Shown here piece by piece: positions 1-12,900 of a DNA stretch of 64,000 nucleotides. Below the pieces are notes generated by a model. It saw nothing but the letters and a program-made list of their open reading frames with translations. It ran no database searches and was not told where the DNA came from. The translations under genes were made by a program, and so were the position numbers. The stretch's first letter is position 1. Each line of letters starts with the position of its first letter. Where the stretch lies: positions 9,801,501 to 9,865,500 of the forward strand of contig NC_089727.1 of assembly GCF_035083965.1 (NCBI RefSeq), read 5' to 3'. This stretch comes from Branchiostoma lanceolatum (Eukaryota; Chordata; Leptocardii; Amphioxiformes; Branchiostomatidae).

Positions 1-369
1 ATAGGTTCTGGAGAAGATGGCAGAGTATTGTTGTAAGATATGGGCAAGGAAACTATTAGTAACAAACATCTGGTCCTTCCATCAAATATTGAATTGATAT
101 ACCAGGATATGTAAATAATGAGTAGTTCTAATGCTTTGCTCAGGTGGACAGAAATGAAATGGTAAATAATGAGTGTTCAGGGAAAATTAATTATCAAAGG
201 GTAGAAGGTAATAATTGATTTTTTTTCAGGAAAGCTAAATCAAATACATTGAAGTACTAAAGAACGTGGGCATTAATACATAACTTGTATGTTATAAATC
301 TGTGCCACAATTTCAATTTCAGTGTCAAATGGCTGCTGTAAGATTGTAAAGTACAGGACATTTTCTTAC
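1..369. other. PDS5 intron (no exon seen)
   Basis: AT-rich sequence downstream of the third PDS5 coding exon. No further PDS5 exon, repeat or RNA gene could be recognised on either strand. Confidence 0.6.
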
Positions 370-1651
370 CTCCAAGAGGTAGAAATATCTCTTAAACAGA
401 GCTCCGTTTATGTCCTCAAGACCCCTCAGCTGCTTAACAAGGAACAGGAAAATTTCCTGCAAAAACACAGAAAAAGTGGATTCAGCATCATACAATACAA
501 ATCACACAAAGTGTATATGCAAATTGAGCATTACTAAGTCAGAGAGTCAGCTCAAAATAATTCTTGTTAATAAGCTGTATTCATGACTACTTCGGCCATA
601 GCAATCAATTTCCCTGCTCCTCTGTCATTTCATAGTAAAAATCAATTAAGAGGTACAAATCGAGAACAAAGGGCTTAAAGGAAAACTTGAATATGACTAG
701 CATTACCTCCCTAAAATTAGTATAGATTTCCTCCTCAGCCTGTGTTTATGTTGATTTTCTAGTTAAGCAATATTCTTTTAAAACCCAACAACAAACAAAT
801 CAAAGTGGTGTGCCCTGTTGAAATCTTTCAATTTTGTCAAATGACATCTCTCACCTTCAGCTGTATGGGATCCTTATACGGCGCTTCGGGAGCGTAAATG
901 CGGAAGATGTCCGCGATGCAGCAGCCCACGATCAGCTTCACGTCCTTGCTCTCGTGGTGCAGGAAGTGTTCCGATGCCAGGTGAAGCGACAGCGGCTCGT
1001 AGCGCTGCTTGTCCTCCTCCTGATCCTGGTCCATGTCCGCAAACGTCTTGGCCAGGACCTGTGCAATGTTAATAATACAGTGACAAATGATCTGTTCACT
1101 ACATACTGTGAAGGGATATCCCCGATGAATGGAAAAGTGGCGCTCCTTCATCCTGTTCTAATCCCAGCTCCATCCTGTTGATTTTCAAAGTAAGGGTATT
1201 TCTTCCAATATTTTCTCAGCCAAGCCTGTCATTTTGCTCAAAACTGAAGATTTCATTAATTGTAGACAAGATGCAAAGCGGAAGTTGCAGGAAATGACTT
1301 CCATTCGTGTCTTGAAAAGGCAAAATGCAACAGCTGCGCCCCCCTTCAAACCTCCCTCCAATACCACATGTATCCTGTGCTTGGCACCCTCCCCTGCCCC
1401 TATCCTAGCCTGCTCTATATTTCTGGGGAGATCCCAGATACAGGGACAACAAAAAGGGTCATTTTGAATCGACTACATGTATAATGGCAACAAAATAAAC
1501 TTGAAGATCATTAATATTGTACAGGTATAAGACTGTCTGTAAGTCTTACCTTGAGTCTCCTGATCAGCTCATCCTTATGCAGATCTTCCGACAGTTCCTT
1601 CACGCCTTCTGGGTACACCACCTTCAGGTGAGGTCGACCTCGGGAAGGCAT
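370..1651 (-). CDS. PDS5: PDS5 cohesin-associated protein, N-terminal part (3 exons, runs off left edge)
   Basis: PDS5 proteins bind cohesin on chromatin and control its release, acetylation and sister-chromatid cohesion in the nucleus. Coding exons on the minus strand: 1651-1550 (starts at ATG 1651-1649, protein MPSRGRPHLKVVYPEGVKEL...), 1058-855 and 456-370. All three are bounded by AG/GT and are in phase 0. They give 131 residues that align by eye with the start of vertebrate PDS5A/B: KTFADMDQDQEEDKQRYEPL, then LASEHFLHHESKDVKLIVGC and ADIFRIYAPEAP, then FLVKQLRGLEDI and KRYFYLLE. This is the first helical part of the HEAT-repeat protein, which is normally over 1300 residues, so about 90% lies outside. 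The next expected exon (vertebrate NLAWVKSYN) is not seen in 1-369. An acceptor at 1661-1662, nine bases before the ATG, implies an upstream noncoding exon. Vertebrates have two paralogues; this single copy cannot be assigned to A or B. Confidence 0.95.
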
Positions 1652-1662
1652 GGCTGCAACCT

Positions 1663-3146
1663 GTAGAACAATACAGAAGAAGTCTTAAGTTTGCATGATC
1701 TACATACCTCAAGAACATGGCACACCTTACTAGCAAAGCACTGTTTGGAAAAGAAGGCAACCTTGTTGGTTGAGAAATATCATGTTCATGAGATATTGTG
1801 AATAATGCAAAAATCCATATGCGGTGTACCAGAAGACATACATGTAGCTATCATCATCATACATGTATATGATATCATAATTCATATATCATACATTATC
1901 ATAAAATAACTATGACAAGCTGTTACAGTGACACCCTGTGTATCACACAAAGGTTCAAAAGGTCATATTTCCTGAATGGGGTCATTTTTCATATTTCACA
2001 GCCTTTGTTCAAGCACTATTTTCACTGTTATCCTCATTTAGTTGACCTGCAATGCCTCAAGCAAGCTTTGCACATTGTCTTAGAGTTTATAAGGATGTTT
2101 TACCACCTAGCTGAACCCCTGCCAGGATGATTCACTCATATTTATGGACATTTTACCATCACCTGTACAATTGGGTTAGGGTTAGGCCTCAGGGTAAGGA
2201 CGTTCTGAATATGGATTTCATATCTTCTTGGCCAAGATATATAAAGGTGAGGATCATTAGGGGTTAATATGATAATAATCACAGTACAGGTGACAGCACA
2301 TCGTCCACATAAAATGACGAAAAATCCTGCTGTCAACACGTCTTGGCGGTAAAACATTTAGAAACCCTCTACTTTTTCTAGGATCTTCAAGGACATGAAA
2401 CTGATTGAAACTGATTGAAAGTTTGATGCCATTCGATAATGCATCGGAGTGAAATTATGATGTGGCAATCTAAAGATGGAGACAGGGCTTTTTTGTTATG
2501 TACAATACTATCACATGATAACACAAGCAACTCATTGAATTAAAGCATTCTTGAGCTCTAAAATTTGCATAATAACTAAGGAATAAACACCAGAGTGTAA
2601 ACAAAAACCATTCCAGACTGAAGCCCTGCGCCATGTCAGTGACTTTATATATCTGGTTTCATCAACTCCAAATAAATTTCACCAAAATATTTCTCGTCAG
2701 AATTTCCTCTTACATGAGAGTAGATGCAAATCACAACTTAAGACCTGCCAAATTGAAAACAAAGGAGTTTCTGTGGTAAGTTATCGTCTTGGGAAATGTA
2801 AGAAAGAGCATAATGTGTGACTGAAATGTCGTTGTGCACGAATGCCCCCTGTAAAAATTCCACTGCGAGACCAGTGGGTTATAATGACGAGCGAAGGGAC
2901 CTCCTAGTCCGGTTATTTCTGACAGATCGTGACATTTTCAGTCATCCTGTTTTGCTTTGTTCTTATGGCTTCCTTTTCGATCTGTCTGAAGAGGTGTGAT
3001 AAGCCTCATTCACGCCAGGGAGCTCTCAAACCAACCCACTTCCCGACAGGACCTATCATCAATCATGGAGCTCATGTGTGTGTGTGCAAACCTCGGCAAC
3101 TTTACCTTTTTGCATGTGTTGCTGGTCCGATTCTTCTCAACTTTAC
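1663..3146. other. PDS5 5' intron / divergent spacer
   Basis: Mostly AT-rich sequence with no coding exon recognised. A short telomere-like run (GGGTTAGGGTTAGG, about 2172-2185) is present. The interval lies between the PDS5 start codon and the proposed promoter near 3.3 kb. Confidence 0.5.
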
Positions 3147-3290
3147 CTCGCCGCAGCACCCTCTCTCGATGAGGTAGCTAATCCGAATCTCGATGACCCG
3201 GGTGTGCTCTTGCTGGTCGTCGAATTAGACGTGTTTTTCAGTGATTACGACGGACATGTAAATAATCTTGGCCCACTTCTTTGAATCAAA
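3147..3290 (-). other. Probable PDS5 5' noncoding exon
   Basis: Reading the minus strand, a good splice donor (GAG followed by GTAAAG) sits at 3147/3146. It could join to the acceptor at 1662/1661 just before the PDS5 start codon. The segment is relatively rich in CpG and lies just downstream (on the minus strand) of the YY1/E2F-type sites at 3286-3301. The upstream end is a guess. The call is inference from splice signals only. Confidence 0.35.
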
Positions 3291-3301
3291 ATGGCGCGAA
3301 A
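3286..3301. promoter_or_regulatory. Overlapping YY1-type and E2F-type sites in the PDS5/N4BP2 divergent promoter
   Basis: The string CAAAATGGCGCGAAA contains a YY1-type core (AAAATGGCG, 3288-3296) overlapping a full E2F-type site (GGCGCGAAA, i.e. TTTCGCGCC on the minus strand, 3293-3301). It lies in the roughly 2.2 kb interval between the two divergent start codons (1651 and 3904). E2F control would suit PDS5, an S-phase/cohesion gene. YY1 sites near starts are common in housekeeping promoters. The match is sequence-only. Confidence 0.45.
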
Positions 3302-3903
3302 TAATGCTATACAGTCCCATATGAAAGACCGACTCTCATTGGTCACTTGCACAAAGCTGAACCTCTATTAGGGACAAACATTCCAAGCTCGGGGATATTT
3401 TCTGTCGTTTTTAATGAATTTTTATTGTAAGTATTATTCAAATGAAATGAAGTTATTGCTCTGTAATGTGAAATATTGCGAGTCTTTCCGTAAAAGTCCA
3501 CATATGTTTATATTAAGACGCTTAAAGATATAACCAATCACAGCGGAGGTTTCAAAGATCTTCTTTTCATCTGGTTGCAAAGATCCTTGGGAAGTGCTTT
3601 TTCATTTACTGTGTCTTATCATGTCATGATTACATCTTTTCAGAAAAATATACTTAAGATATTGTATAATCATAATTGTATTGGAAAAGTGTCAAAGAAA
3701 TTATTGTTTTCCTTTAGTAAGAAGAACAATTATAGGCTAAAGGTCAGATGTCGTGACCTGAAACGTCACGCGCGCCAACCAGTGAGTGTGAGCCAAGGAC
3801 TTCCTTGTTATGTTGTTGTGAAGTTGACGACATTTTATCTCCGCTGTTTGTGGGTCTATATGTGTCAGGTTCCCCAGAGTTATTCCAGTAATCCGAAGTA
3901 TCC

Positions 3904-6900
3904 ATGCCACGACGCCGAAAGACGGGAGCCAGGGGTGGCAGCCCCGAAAAACAGGCGGCGAACGGTGCCAACAATGTGCCAGAGGGTCGGACAATGTCGA
4001 CATCTTCGGACGATGGCGCGGGAAACGCCGCGGAACTCAGTCCCAAGGAGCGGGAAAAACTCGTGGAACAGCTCCAGGAAATGTTCTCGAAACAGTTGGA
4101 CCCGGGAGTGGTGTACATCGTCCTGGCAGAGAGCGATTTCAAAGGTAAAATCGGGGCCGCGTATTTTTCAAACATCTTGGTTGTAACAAAATGTTCTTTG
4201 TTCGTTACAAGAAGTCGTAACACACGCATGTGGCGCCATTCTTCTCGACCAACAAAATCACCTGGTGTTCTACCCCGGGGCAACAACTTAACCACAACAA
4301 TCGCAATCTGCGTTCCGCCCATTTCAGAGCGATCATCGGTTGATCTGCGTATGAAAACATCTCTTTACCATATCACACACTAGTCGTATACATGTAGAGA
4401 CGCAATTTGTGTTGGGCCATTTTTGGTGACATCATTTTTTCAGACGTGGCTGTCCCGCGCTTCTGGTGTGGAGTGGACCGGAAGTAAACATTTCAGCATG
4501 AGTGTTCACATTCCACTGATCGTATATTGCAGCCATAACAATCAAACATAACATTCTCGTCCTTTGGTCTACTACATGTATTATCATGGCAACGAGCACA
4601 ATTTTTATGTAAAACTTTTATGTTTTTACGTTCTATGATTAACAATAAAAGCAAGATTGACCTTTGGCTGCTTTATTTTCAGTCTACCATTACACAATTA
4701 CACCTGTAACCATCCTTTGATGTAAAGAGTACTAGTATATATTTTGAGATCTACTGTGAGGTCTAGACAATTATGCTAATGTTTGCAACCACACCACCTG
4801 TAGATATTTCCATACATAAATAATGCAAGTCATCATGTTCTGTGGGTGGTACCTGTCCAACGCTATCAGATTTCAGGCGAACATTCCAACCTTTGCTGAT
4901 AAATGATCCTCTGCCAACCCCATATTCATTCATTTGTGAAATACACATAAGTGGATTATCATAAACTTCAACACCAAGTCAAACATTTCTCAATTGTTGT
5001 GTCTATCTGAGGTGTAGAACAGGTGTTAATCACAGGTTATCGCTATTATTCTTCCATTTATTGTTACATGTACATGTAGTGGACTACTAAATAGATTTGT
5101 ATTTTTGTTGTGTTTACCTATGTTGTACAGTAGGACCGATCACCCTTTATTGTTCCTTATATTTATCACTATGTATTTAGTCATGTTTACTATTCGCTTC
5201 ATGGATGCATTCAAAGTGGACCACAGAGTGGATATCAGATAAAGATGTGTTTTCTGGTAATCTTTTTCCTGATCTCCAGATAACACACTAATGATATTAT
5301 CAAACCAGCATTCTTGTTTTAACCCTCTGCAGTCTCAAGAAGCCTTTTTTGCTCCCAGCTTGTATTGGTCATGGTATTAAGTAACATGTCAAAAGTTAGG
5401 GGCTGTCACAGTTGTGCGTATATGAAGTCCATTTGAGTTCAGTATTGGCATTTTTGGGGCTTGGGTAAAGTTTCGACCGAAAAAGTAATTTTTTCGGTTC
5501 AGTAAGCAGGCTGTACAACAGTGGGTCAAAGCAAAAAACTTCTTCCCCACAAACTTAACCTAAGCCAACAAAAGGCCAGTACGGAACTCATATGGACTTA
5601 ATACACACACAAATATGACAGCCCCATTTAAGACTTTGAAGAGGTAACTTGACATGGACGAGAAACGACAACTCCTACAGCCACATATAAAGAGTACTGG
5701 CCATGTGTATGCGATTATGTCTTTGGAATTGTTCCAGAACAAGGATACATCCACTGTTTTAAACTTGGCTGTTTGTGCCAAAGATCACATGTGATGCCTC
5801 CAAGCACTTCTTGGAACAAGGGAAGACGATGCCCAGTTTGTATACTCATTTCATGGGATTCAGTAGGTTGGAATGTTCAGGGGAATGCAGGCACTGTTTC
5901 AGTGAATTGTCATCATGCTAAATCAACAAATAGACCTTGGTACTGTGTTTTTAGAAGGAAGGACTATTCCATTCACTGCATGTGGGTATGGATTTTGTTT
6001 AGTTTTTATTTATTTTATTTATTCAAGATGAAATTAAGTTATTGAAATATCTGACTTACAGTTATAAATTTGGGAAATATATTTCAGAATTAAGGTTGCA
6101 GGTCAAGGAAAAAAAAAATTTTACAAAGGAAAGAGGTGGATCCCTAAATGCATTTTTGTGAATTGTCTCCCATATGATACTCAAATTCAAGATTTTATTT
6201 TTGTCCATTGAAGAAAAAATATTACCAACTTTATATTTTATTACCAGTTTCTTAAAGCCCCCGTCACAAATCAAGAAATTACCTCGGCCGACTTGTCGGC
6301 GAGCTCCAAATGGCGATTTTCGGGCGAAGTACGGCCGACGTCCTGTCGATTCTATGGGCTTCGGGCGAATTTTCGGAGCTCGGCCGACGTTCGCGTGTCA
6401 CTGGAAGCTGCGCTTAAATTCAGCGAGGCCTCGGCGACGATTTTTTAACTCGCACAGCTCGTCAACAGTTTGCCCGTAGCTCGCCCGAGCAACGCCCAGC
6501 GCTCGGCCAATATTCGGGCGGGCATCCGAGGATTTTAGACCCGATTTTTGGTCGGTCGGAGGTCGCCCGAACTCTTCGGCCTCGTGCGAGCCTCGCACGG
6601 GCCTTGAACAATAATCGGACGACCGTCGTCAGTGTTCCGGCCGACTCATGAAAAGTAAGGCGTGCTTCGGGCGAGCGTTGTGCAGGTGTTGATGGGAGCT
6701 TGGACGGGCCTCGGCCGAATTCCTTCTTGTTTATAGATAAAAGGAAACGACAGTTTGGTTTATAACATAAGATGATAAATGATACTGCAATATTAACTAA
6801 TACTAATTTCAACTTGTCGAAGAATGCTGCCAAACTTTTCTAATGAAAGACAATTCAATGCAAAGTTAAATTTTCATTAAAAAAAATTATAAATAAAATG

Positions 6901-9900
6901 TTGACACCGAAGACAATGCTTCTTGTTTCTATTTTGGTATTGGTTTGGATGTTTCAATTTGTATATTAATGAACTGGGGCTTGACTTTTGAGGTTTGACT
7001 TCACTTCCTGAGTTTTTTCTCCACAAAATGACTAGTTGAAAGTCCACTGAGTCATTATAGATCTATGTTTGTCTGCCGAGGCACGCCCAGGCGTCGGCAG
7101 GGCGTCGATAGGCTTGTCAACGGTCGGTCGAAGCTCGGACGGCGTTCGCCCGAGCTTCGGTCGATTTCTATTTGGTGAAAATTTTTGGATCGGGGTTAAA
7201 CGACTGATCTGTTGACTTTGTGGCTCCTGCACTTGTATTTTGATTGGTCTATAACAAAATTCCTCTTTATGTGATTATTTTCAGTGTGCCCACCTACTTC
7301 ACTTGTGCCCTACAGATTTGCCACAACTCAGAAAGTAAAGTTGGTCCAAATTTGAGATTGTTACCAGGCCATTTGATTCTGACTTCGTCCGTGTCCAAGA
7401 GATGGTACCGTCTTATGTGGGATTTATGATTATTAGCGTTCGACGGACGTCGCCCGAGCTCTGTTCAATTTGTGACGGGGCAGGTTTTCAGTGAAAAATA
7501 CGGTCGACGCTCGGACGAATTTGAAATTCGGCGAGCTTCCGGCGATCTACAAAATCGGCCGATGCTCGCATGAATTGTGACGCCGGCTTAAGAATGTACT
7601 AGTGCCAGGTGGTAACATTCAATCATTGTCACCTTAAGAAAGAAGCAATTATTCACCTTCCCGAGAATTAAGCCTGGGGCAGTAGTGCTGTAATTGATAG
7701 ATACTATCTGTGAGGCCAGTAATACCTGGGAGTCAGCAAAGGTAAACAAAACTTCTGACCCGTCCAACTGGTCAACTGGTCATCAGTGTTGCCAGGCGAC
7801 AAATTTTAGACTGACCAGGGTGTGGTAATTGTGTGACGCAATGGTCAGTTGAATCGTTTTGTTCCTTTTTTATTGCAATTTAAATTTAGGAGACAAAACT
7901 TATATAGATTAACTGTAGATTCATTGATTTTCCCTGTTGTTTTAGTTACCCGTAGGAAGTGAGTGAGGAAGGAATAGGCGGCTTTGCTGTGTATTGAATT
8001 TGCAGTTAAAGCAGTTCTGTAGTATAATAGTATGAAAATGCATATTAGTATGCGCCGACATGAATTCACAATGGACAGGTCCCTGAAAGTTACAAAATTT
8101 ACATTAAGCTTTTTTGTCTTTGTAAGTGTCAACTACCGTATTTTCTTGATTAAAGTACGCACCCCAATTAAAGTACGCACCCCTGATTTGGGGCTAGTTC
8201 AAGACAAATTTGCAGAACTGAAACGTAAAGGCAGAAACCTCAAATAAAGTACGCATCCCTTCTCCATTGATCTGGAACACATTTTGAACAGAATAAATTC
8301 AAATTTATGGGGTTCCTTCTCTTTTCTCTAGGTAATTTTGCTTATATCAAGGACTTCTACATAATGCCATTCATTAGATTCATAAAAGATTCTCTTGTTA
8401 ACCCCGGCGGCAACATCTCTGCTAACTTGAGAATTGCCTACGACAAGTTGCAAACTTCTCAAACTGGCAGGTATTGAGCCATGCATTGCTGCACCACAGC
8501 TGGGTTCCTGGCTTGATTGAGCAAGGGTTTGAGGTCCTCTTCCAATTTGTCCGGCAATAACCTTAAATAAAGTACGCACCCTGACTTTGGCAATGATTTG
8601 TGATGCCTTTTAAATTTTGAAATGTTTAAAAAGTGCGTACTTTATTCGAGTAAAAACGGTATATTTGTTTTGGTATACAGTGACTTTTTCTCTTGATCAT
8701 GCATGGTTAAATTTTGTCTCTGAATTGAGATTAATGTATACATGTCTAGTCCCTATGATGTGAGTTGTCGGTAACTCTAGTAATCTAGCAATATATTATC
8801 TTAAGCCCACAGGGCAGAAACTGCCACAAATTAACATAGATGTATACGTCTAGCTTGGGTGACCTATTTCAGGTCCGAGAATAGGTGCGTCATGAATGAG
8901 CTATAACTAGCCTGACCTTTCTCACAGCCAGAATGTGTGTCCTACAAACGTGATGCTGACTTTACAGTTGTTTGTATACCTCACTAAGCTGGTGTGAAAA
9001 CTATTACTCATACAGGTAAGCCACAGTCCTTTCAAAAATGAAATTAACATTCTAATGGTGGATGATTTATTACTTGGCTCTGTGACAGTGTTTTTGATAT
9101 GACCCTGACTACAACTGCTTATAGCCCTCCCCCGACCTCAGTATGTGTATTAGACTATAGTTTAGACGGCTTTAAAAGCCACTTTACCTTCCCAATTAAT
9201 GCACTTGATTCATAATGCTATTTTCATGGCCTTGATAGCCTATGTCCTTGATTAAGTGTGTGATGGAGTAGAATCACTCAAGCTGCAATTGAAAATTCAT
9301 GGCTTAGTGGTAATGGACTTTTCAAATAATGTTCTTGGTAACGTTTATGTTTTTTCGTATCCTGGGTTGAAACTTTCCGAATCTAGTTTTGAACATGTTG
9401 AGTACGAGGGTATTTGAACACAGTGATGTGATAGTCGTAGGAAATACGCTAGACGAATAGGTGATTTTTTTTCAAATCCTGGGATGAAACATGGATTTCT
9501 GAATGTAATTTTCAACATATTGTTTGTGAGGTGACTTGAAGCCATTGAAAGCCATTGACGTATGCTTTAACAATTGTGACGGTGGTAGGAAATACACTAG
9601 AAGACTTACGGTGATACTTTCCGTACTCTCAACACGTACGGAGAACTTATATGGAAGTACTACGCAGGAGAAAGGACACCGTGACGTAATGCCTCAGGTA
9701 GGCTAAGTGGGGATGAGAACAAAGTGCAGGCTTCAACACATGCCTCCGGGACCTACTTACAAACCACAAGTGATATACTGGGTCACTGCATTCAAAATTG
9801 AAGGTCTCCGAGTAAGTCTTCAAAAGCGAGTTACATCATCTCAACAGAAAGACGTGTGTTTGCTTTTAGTCAAGCCTCAGGGTGCATGTGACACTTCAGA

Positions 9901-12900
9901 AGTGTATATTTCTGTAAAAACCAGGCAGGCTAGTGTTCTGAGTGACGTTTTTGTTAGCTGTCATGAAAAGTAGAACATAGCTTAAGATTTCAAGGCTGTC
10001 GTTGAGTTGTTCAGTCTACCAGACACCCACATAACGCCTACATGTAACACGTTTCTTTCTCGGATGTCTCAAAGTCAACCAAGCTGGGTACTAGCTAGGA
10101 ACATTTTTTATACCTTAACACTTGAAGTGAAGTAGGCAACATGTTTTAAGGCTGTCATTGAGTCGTTCAGTCAACCAAACAACCACGTAAAGTCTGCATG
10201 TAAAACCCCACTGCAGATTAACTAGACAAGAGGAACAAATGCATAGACTCAATTTGAACCAAGGCCAAACCAGCCCTCTGGCTGTATCAGACCAGAATAC
10301 TAATTTACGGAGGGGAGATTATATAGCAGGGTAGGTCATGGCTGTGTGGGAGGCTTTTCTGTGGTATTTTCTATAACATAAAGAGTGGTCTATGATGATC
10401 ACAGTTGAGCTTAACTGGTTTTTAATATGTTCTTTGTGTTTGGTTTGATCTTGAAAGTCAATATCTGTAACATGTGCAGACGAGATATGGTACATTGCAT
10501 GATTGGTGTTACCGGTATGTAGGTTATGACGTCAGACTTATATCATGGTAGCTAATCTTGTGTCGTATTTGTTATCATCTGAAAGGTCAGATGTGAATAA
10601 GAATTCCAAGCATCAGACGATGCTAGTAAGAATATCTACTCCTTTACCATCCTAGTTTTATGCTCTTCCACACATCTGTATATCAATTCCACACATCTGT
10701 ATATCAATGTATTATAACTATAACATAATAGCTGTTATACAATGTTTTGTCTGGGTGTCAAAAATGATATACTGTAGAAGGGGAAATGTTTTCCATAGTT
10801 TTTATGTCTGCGGTTTTCGTGGTGATCTCTTCACCGCAAATTTAAGATCACCACAAAAATGTTGGTTTTGTGTTCTGCCCGCCTACTCCCTTGTTTCCAC
10901 TAAACCTAAAACTGCCGCAAACACTCCATTTTCTCTCTACTGTGAAATTAAATCCCCCAAACAATTCTTCTCTTACAGTGAATGTAGAAAAAACTAACAA
11001 CTAGGAAGACAACTGTTGGTGCCAAAATATGAGACGTTTAGGATGTGATTTTTACTCGAAATATTGCATTTCTTTTTTGCAATGAGAATAAATGTCAAAT
11101 CTGATTCTGTATTGATTGATGTGGCTTTATGTTTATTTGTATGGAAGAATGTTAAAGATGTCATCGATATATGAAGCTGATATTAATATCTGACATATCC
11201 AATCCTTCTCCTGTGTTTCTCCAGTTGAAGAAGCAATGGAAGACCTCCTCATGCTGGCATGTGAAGCTGACAAGAACAGCAAACCCGGAGCAGGCCCGTC
11301 TCCCAACGTGTTCTCTCAGATAGCCACCGAGCTGGTCTCAAACAGAAAACACCCCTCAGCTCAGCCAACCAAAGAATCAAAGTCTGAGTCTCAAAATACA
11401 TCAAGTTCTGTCCAAGATGCTTCAGCTCCAAAACCAGGTGCTACTGGGCCGGTTTTAGAACAGGCTTCACACGCAGACACTCCACCGACCACCACTGTGA
11501 ACAGTACGGCAGGGTACTATAGTTTCTACGGGGCACCGCTCGGTTTTCCATCCGAAAGCAGATTTTCTGACCCATCTGTGATAGCAGTCGGTACGATTGA
11601 CTATCAGGCATCGAGCAAGCTTGCGGGAGAAGTGTCTGGAAAATCCCCGTCTATAGAACCAGGTGCCTCTTCATCCAATCACAGCAAAGACTCCATAAAA
11701 GATGGAGTTGTTGAAAGCACTGTCCCCCCATCAAAAGATAGTTGCCCTACCGATCACCCATCCCCAAACAGTCGCTCTTTTCCAGTCAAGCTGACTTCTA
11801 CATCACCTGATAGTGATGCAAATCTACAGACGGACAAGGAATTCCAGAGCGTCCAAAACTTGCCTTCGGAATATTCCCTATTTGGTGCTAACTCCCCTCA
11901 TGTTGCAAACGGACACGCTCACCATGCAGGAACCTCGCATACCTCTGGGGGCATGGACGGCTCCCCGATGGCCCACCTTCGCCAAGAAAGCAATGTTGCT
12001 GCTGACTTTACCTTCCCCACAACCTTGAGAACAGATGAAGGTCAAGAAAACAAGTTGCTCCATAGAACTTCTCTTGTCAGCAGGAAGTCTGTCGGAGCAG
12101 ACAGCCCATCTACAAGGATGCTTAAGAGCAAAAAGCCCAGGTTAAACCTTAAGATACCATTCGGGGATGAGAACACGCATATTGAGATTTACAGTGAGAT
12201 TCAGACGCCTTTATCTCCCGGTGTGTTTGACTTTGATGATGAAAAGCCCTTGGGTAAACCGGAAACTCCGAAAGTCAAAGACCCCATCTCAAAAGCTGCT
12301 ATGGAAGCTTTCCAGTCCTTTGTAGAAACTGAGGTCCCAAACAATCACAAGGACAGCTTTGACAGCGCGGAGGATAGCGATGACGATGCCGCTGATATCC
12401 TCTTCTCCCTCCCTGCTAGCGTTAGAGAACTGTCCCCCTCCCCCGAAACAACAGAAGATAGCTTGCAGGCAAGCAACAATGCTATACCTTCAGAACATAG
12501 CCAGTCACTTACAGAACCTCTCGAAAAAACAGGGACATCAACAGATAAGTGTGCTATGCCCAATGAGGAAACAGCCTCTAATCATTCCAAAACCAGCAAT
12601 ACAGAAAATTCTTCCGTACCCCAGTCTCCTACTGAAGAAGATAACAAAGATCAATCAGCTGATGTAGCTAGTAAGTCCTCCAAATCATCCTCCTCTTGCT
12701 CCTCCCCAGATAAATCTGCCTCCTCAGCATCAAAGTCTCCGAATCTCCTGTTCAAAATCCTCCCCAGAGTAATGAATTACCCCTCCGCTGCCTCCTCTCC
12801 AGACACAAACGTCGAGGCAGACAAGGAAGTGGCAGAAATTATGGAAAAGGCCCAAAGTTCAAAGTTATCTGTTGACGTCCCTGAGTTTGTCCCCAAACAG

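Noticed and set aside
834..1181. Plus-strand open frame of 115 codons
   Set aside because: Antisense shadow of PDS5 exon 2, which has clear protein similarity on the minus strand.
3575..4186. Plus-strand 203-codon frame overlapping N4BP2 exon 1
   Set aside because: Its second half reads N4BP2 exon 1 in the wrong frame; the frame starting at 3904 matches N4BP2 (MPRRRK and CUE).
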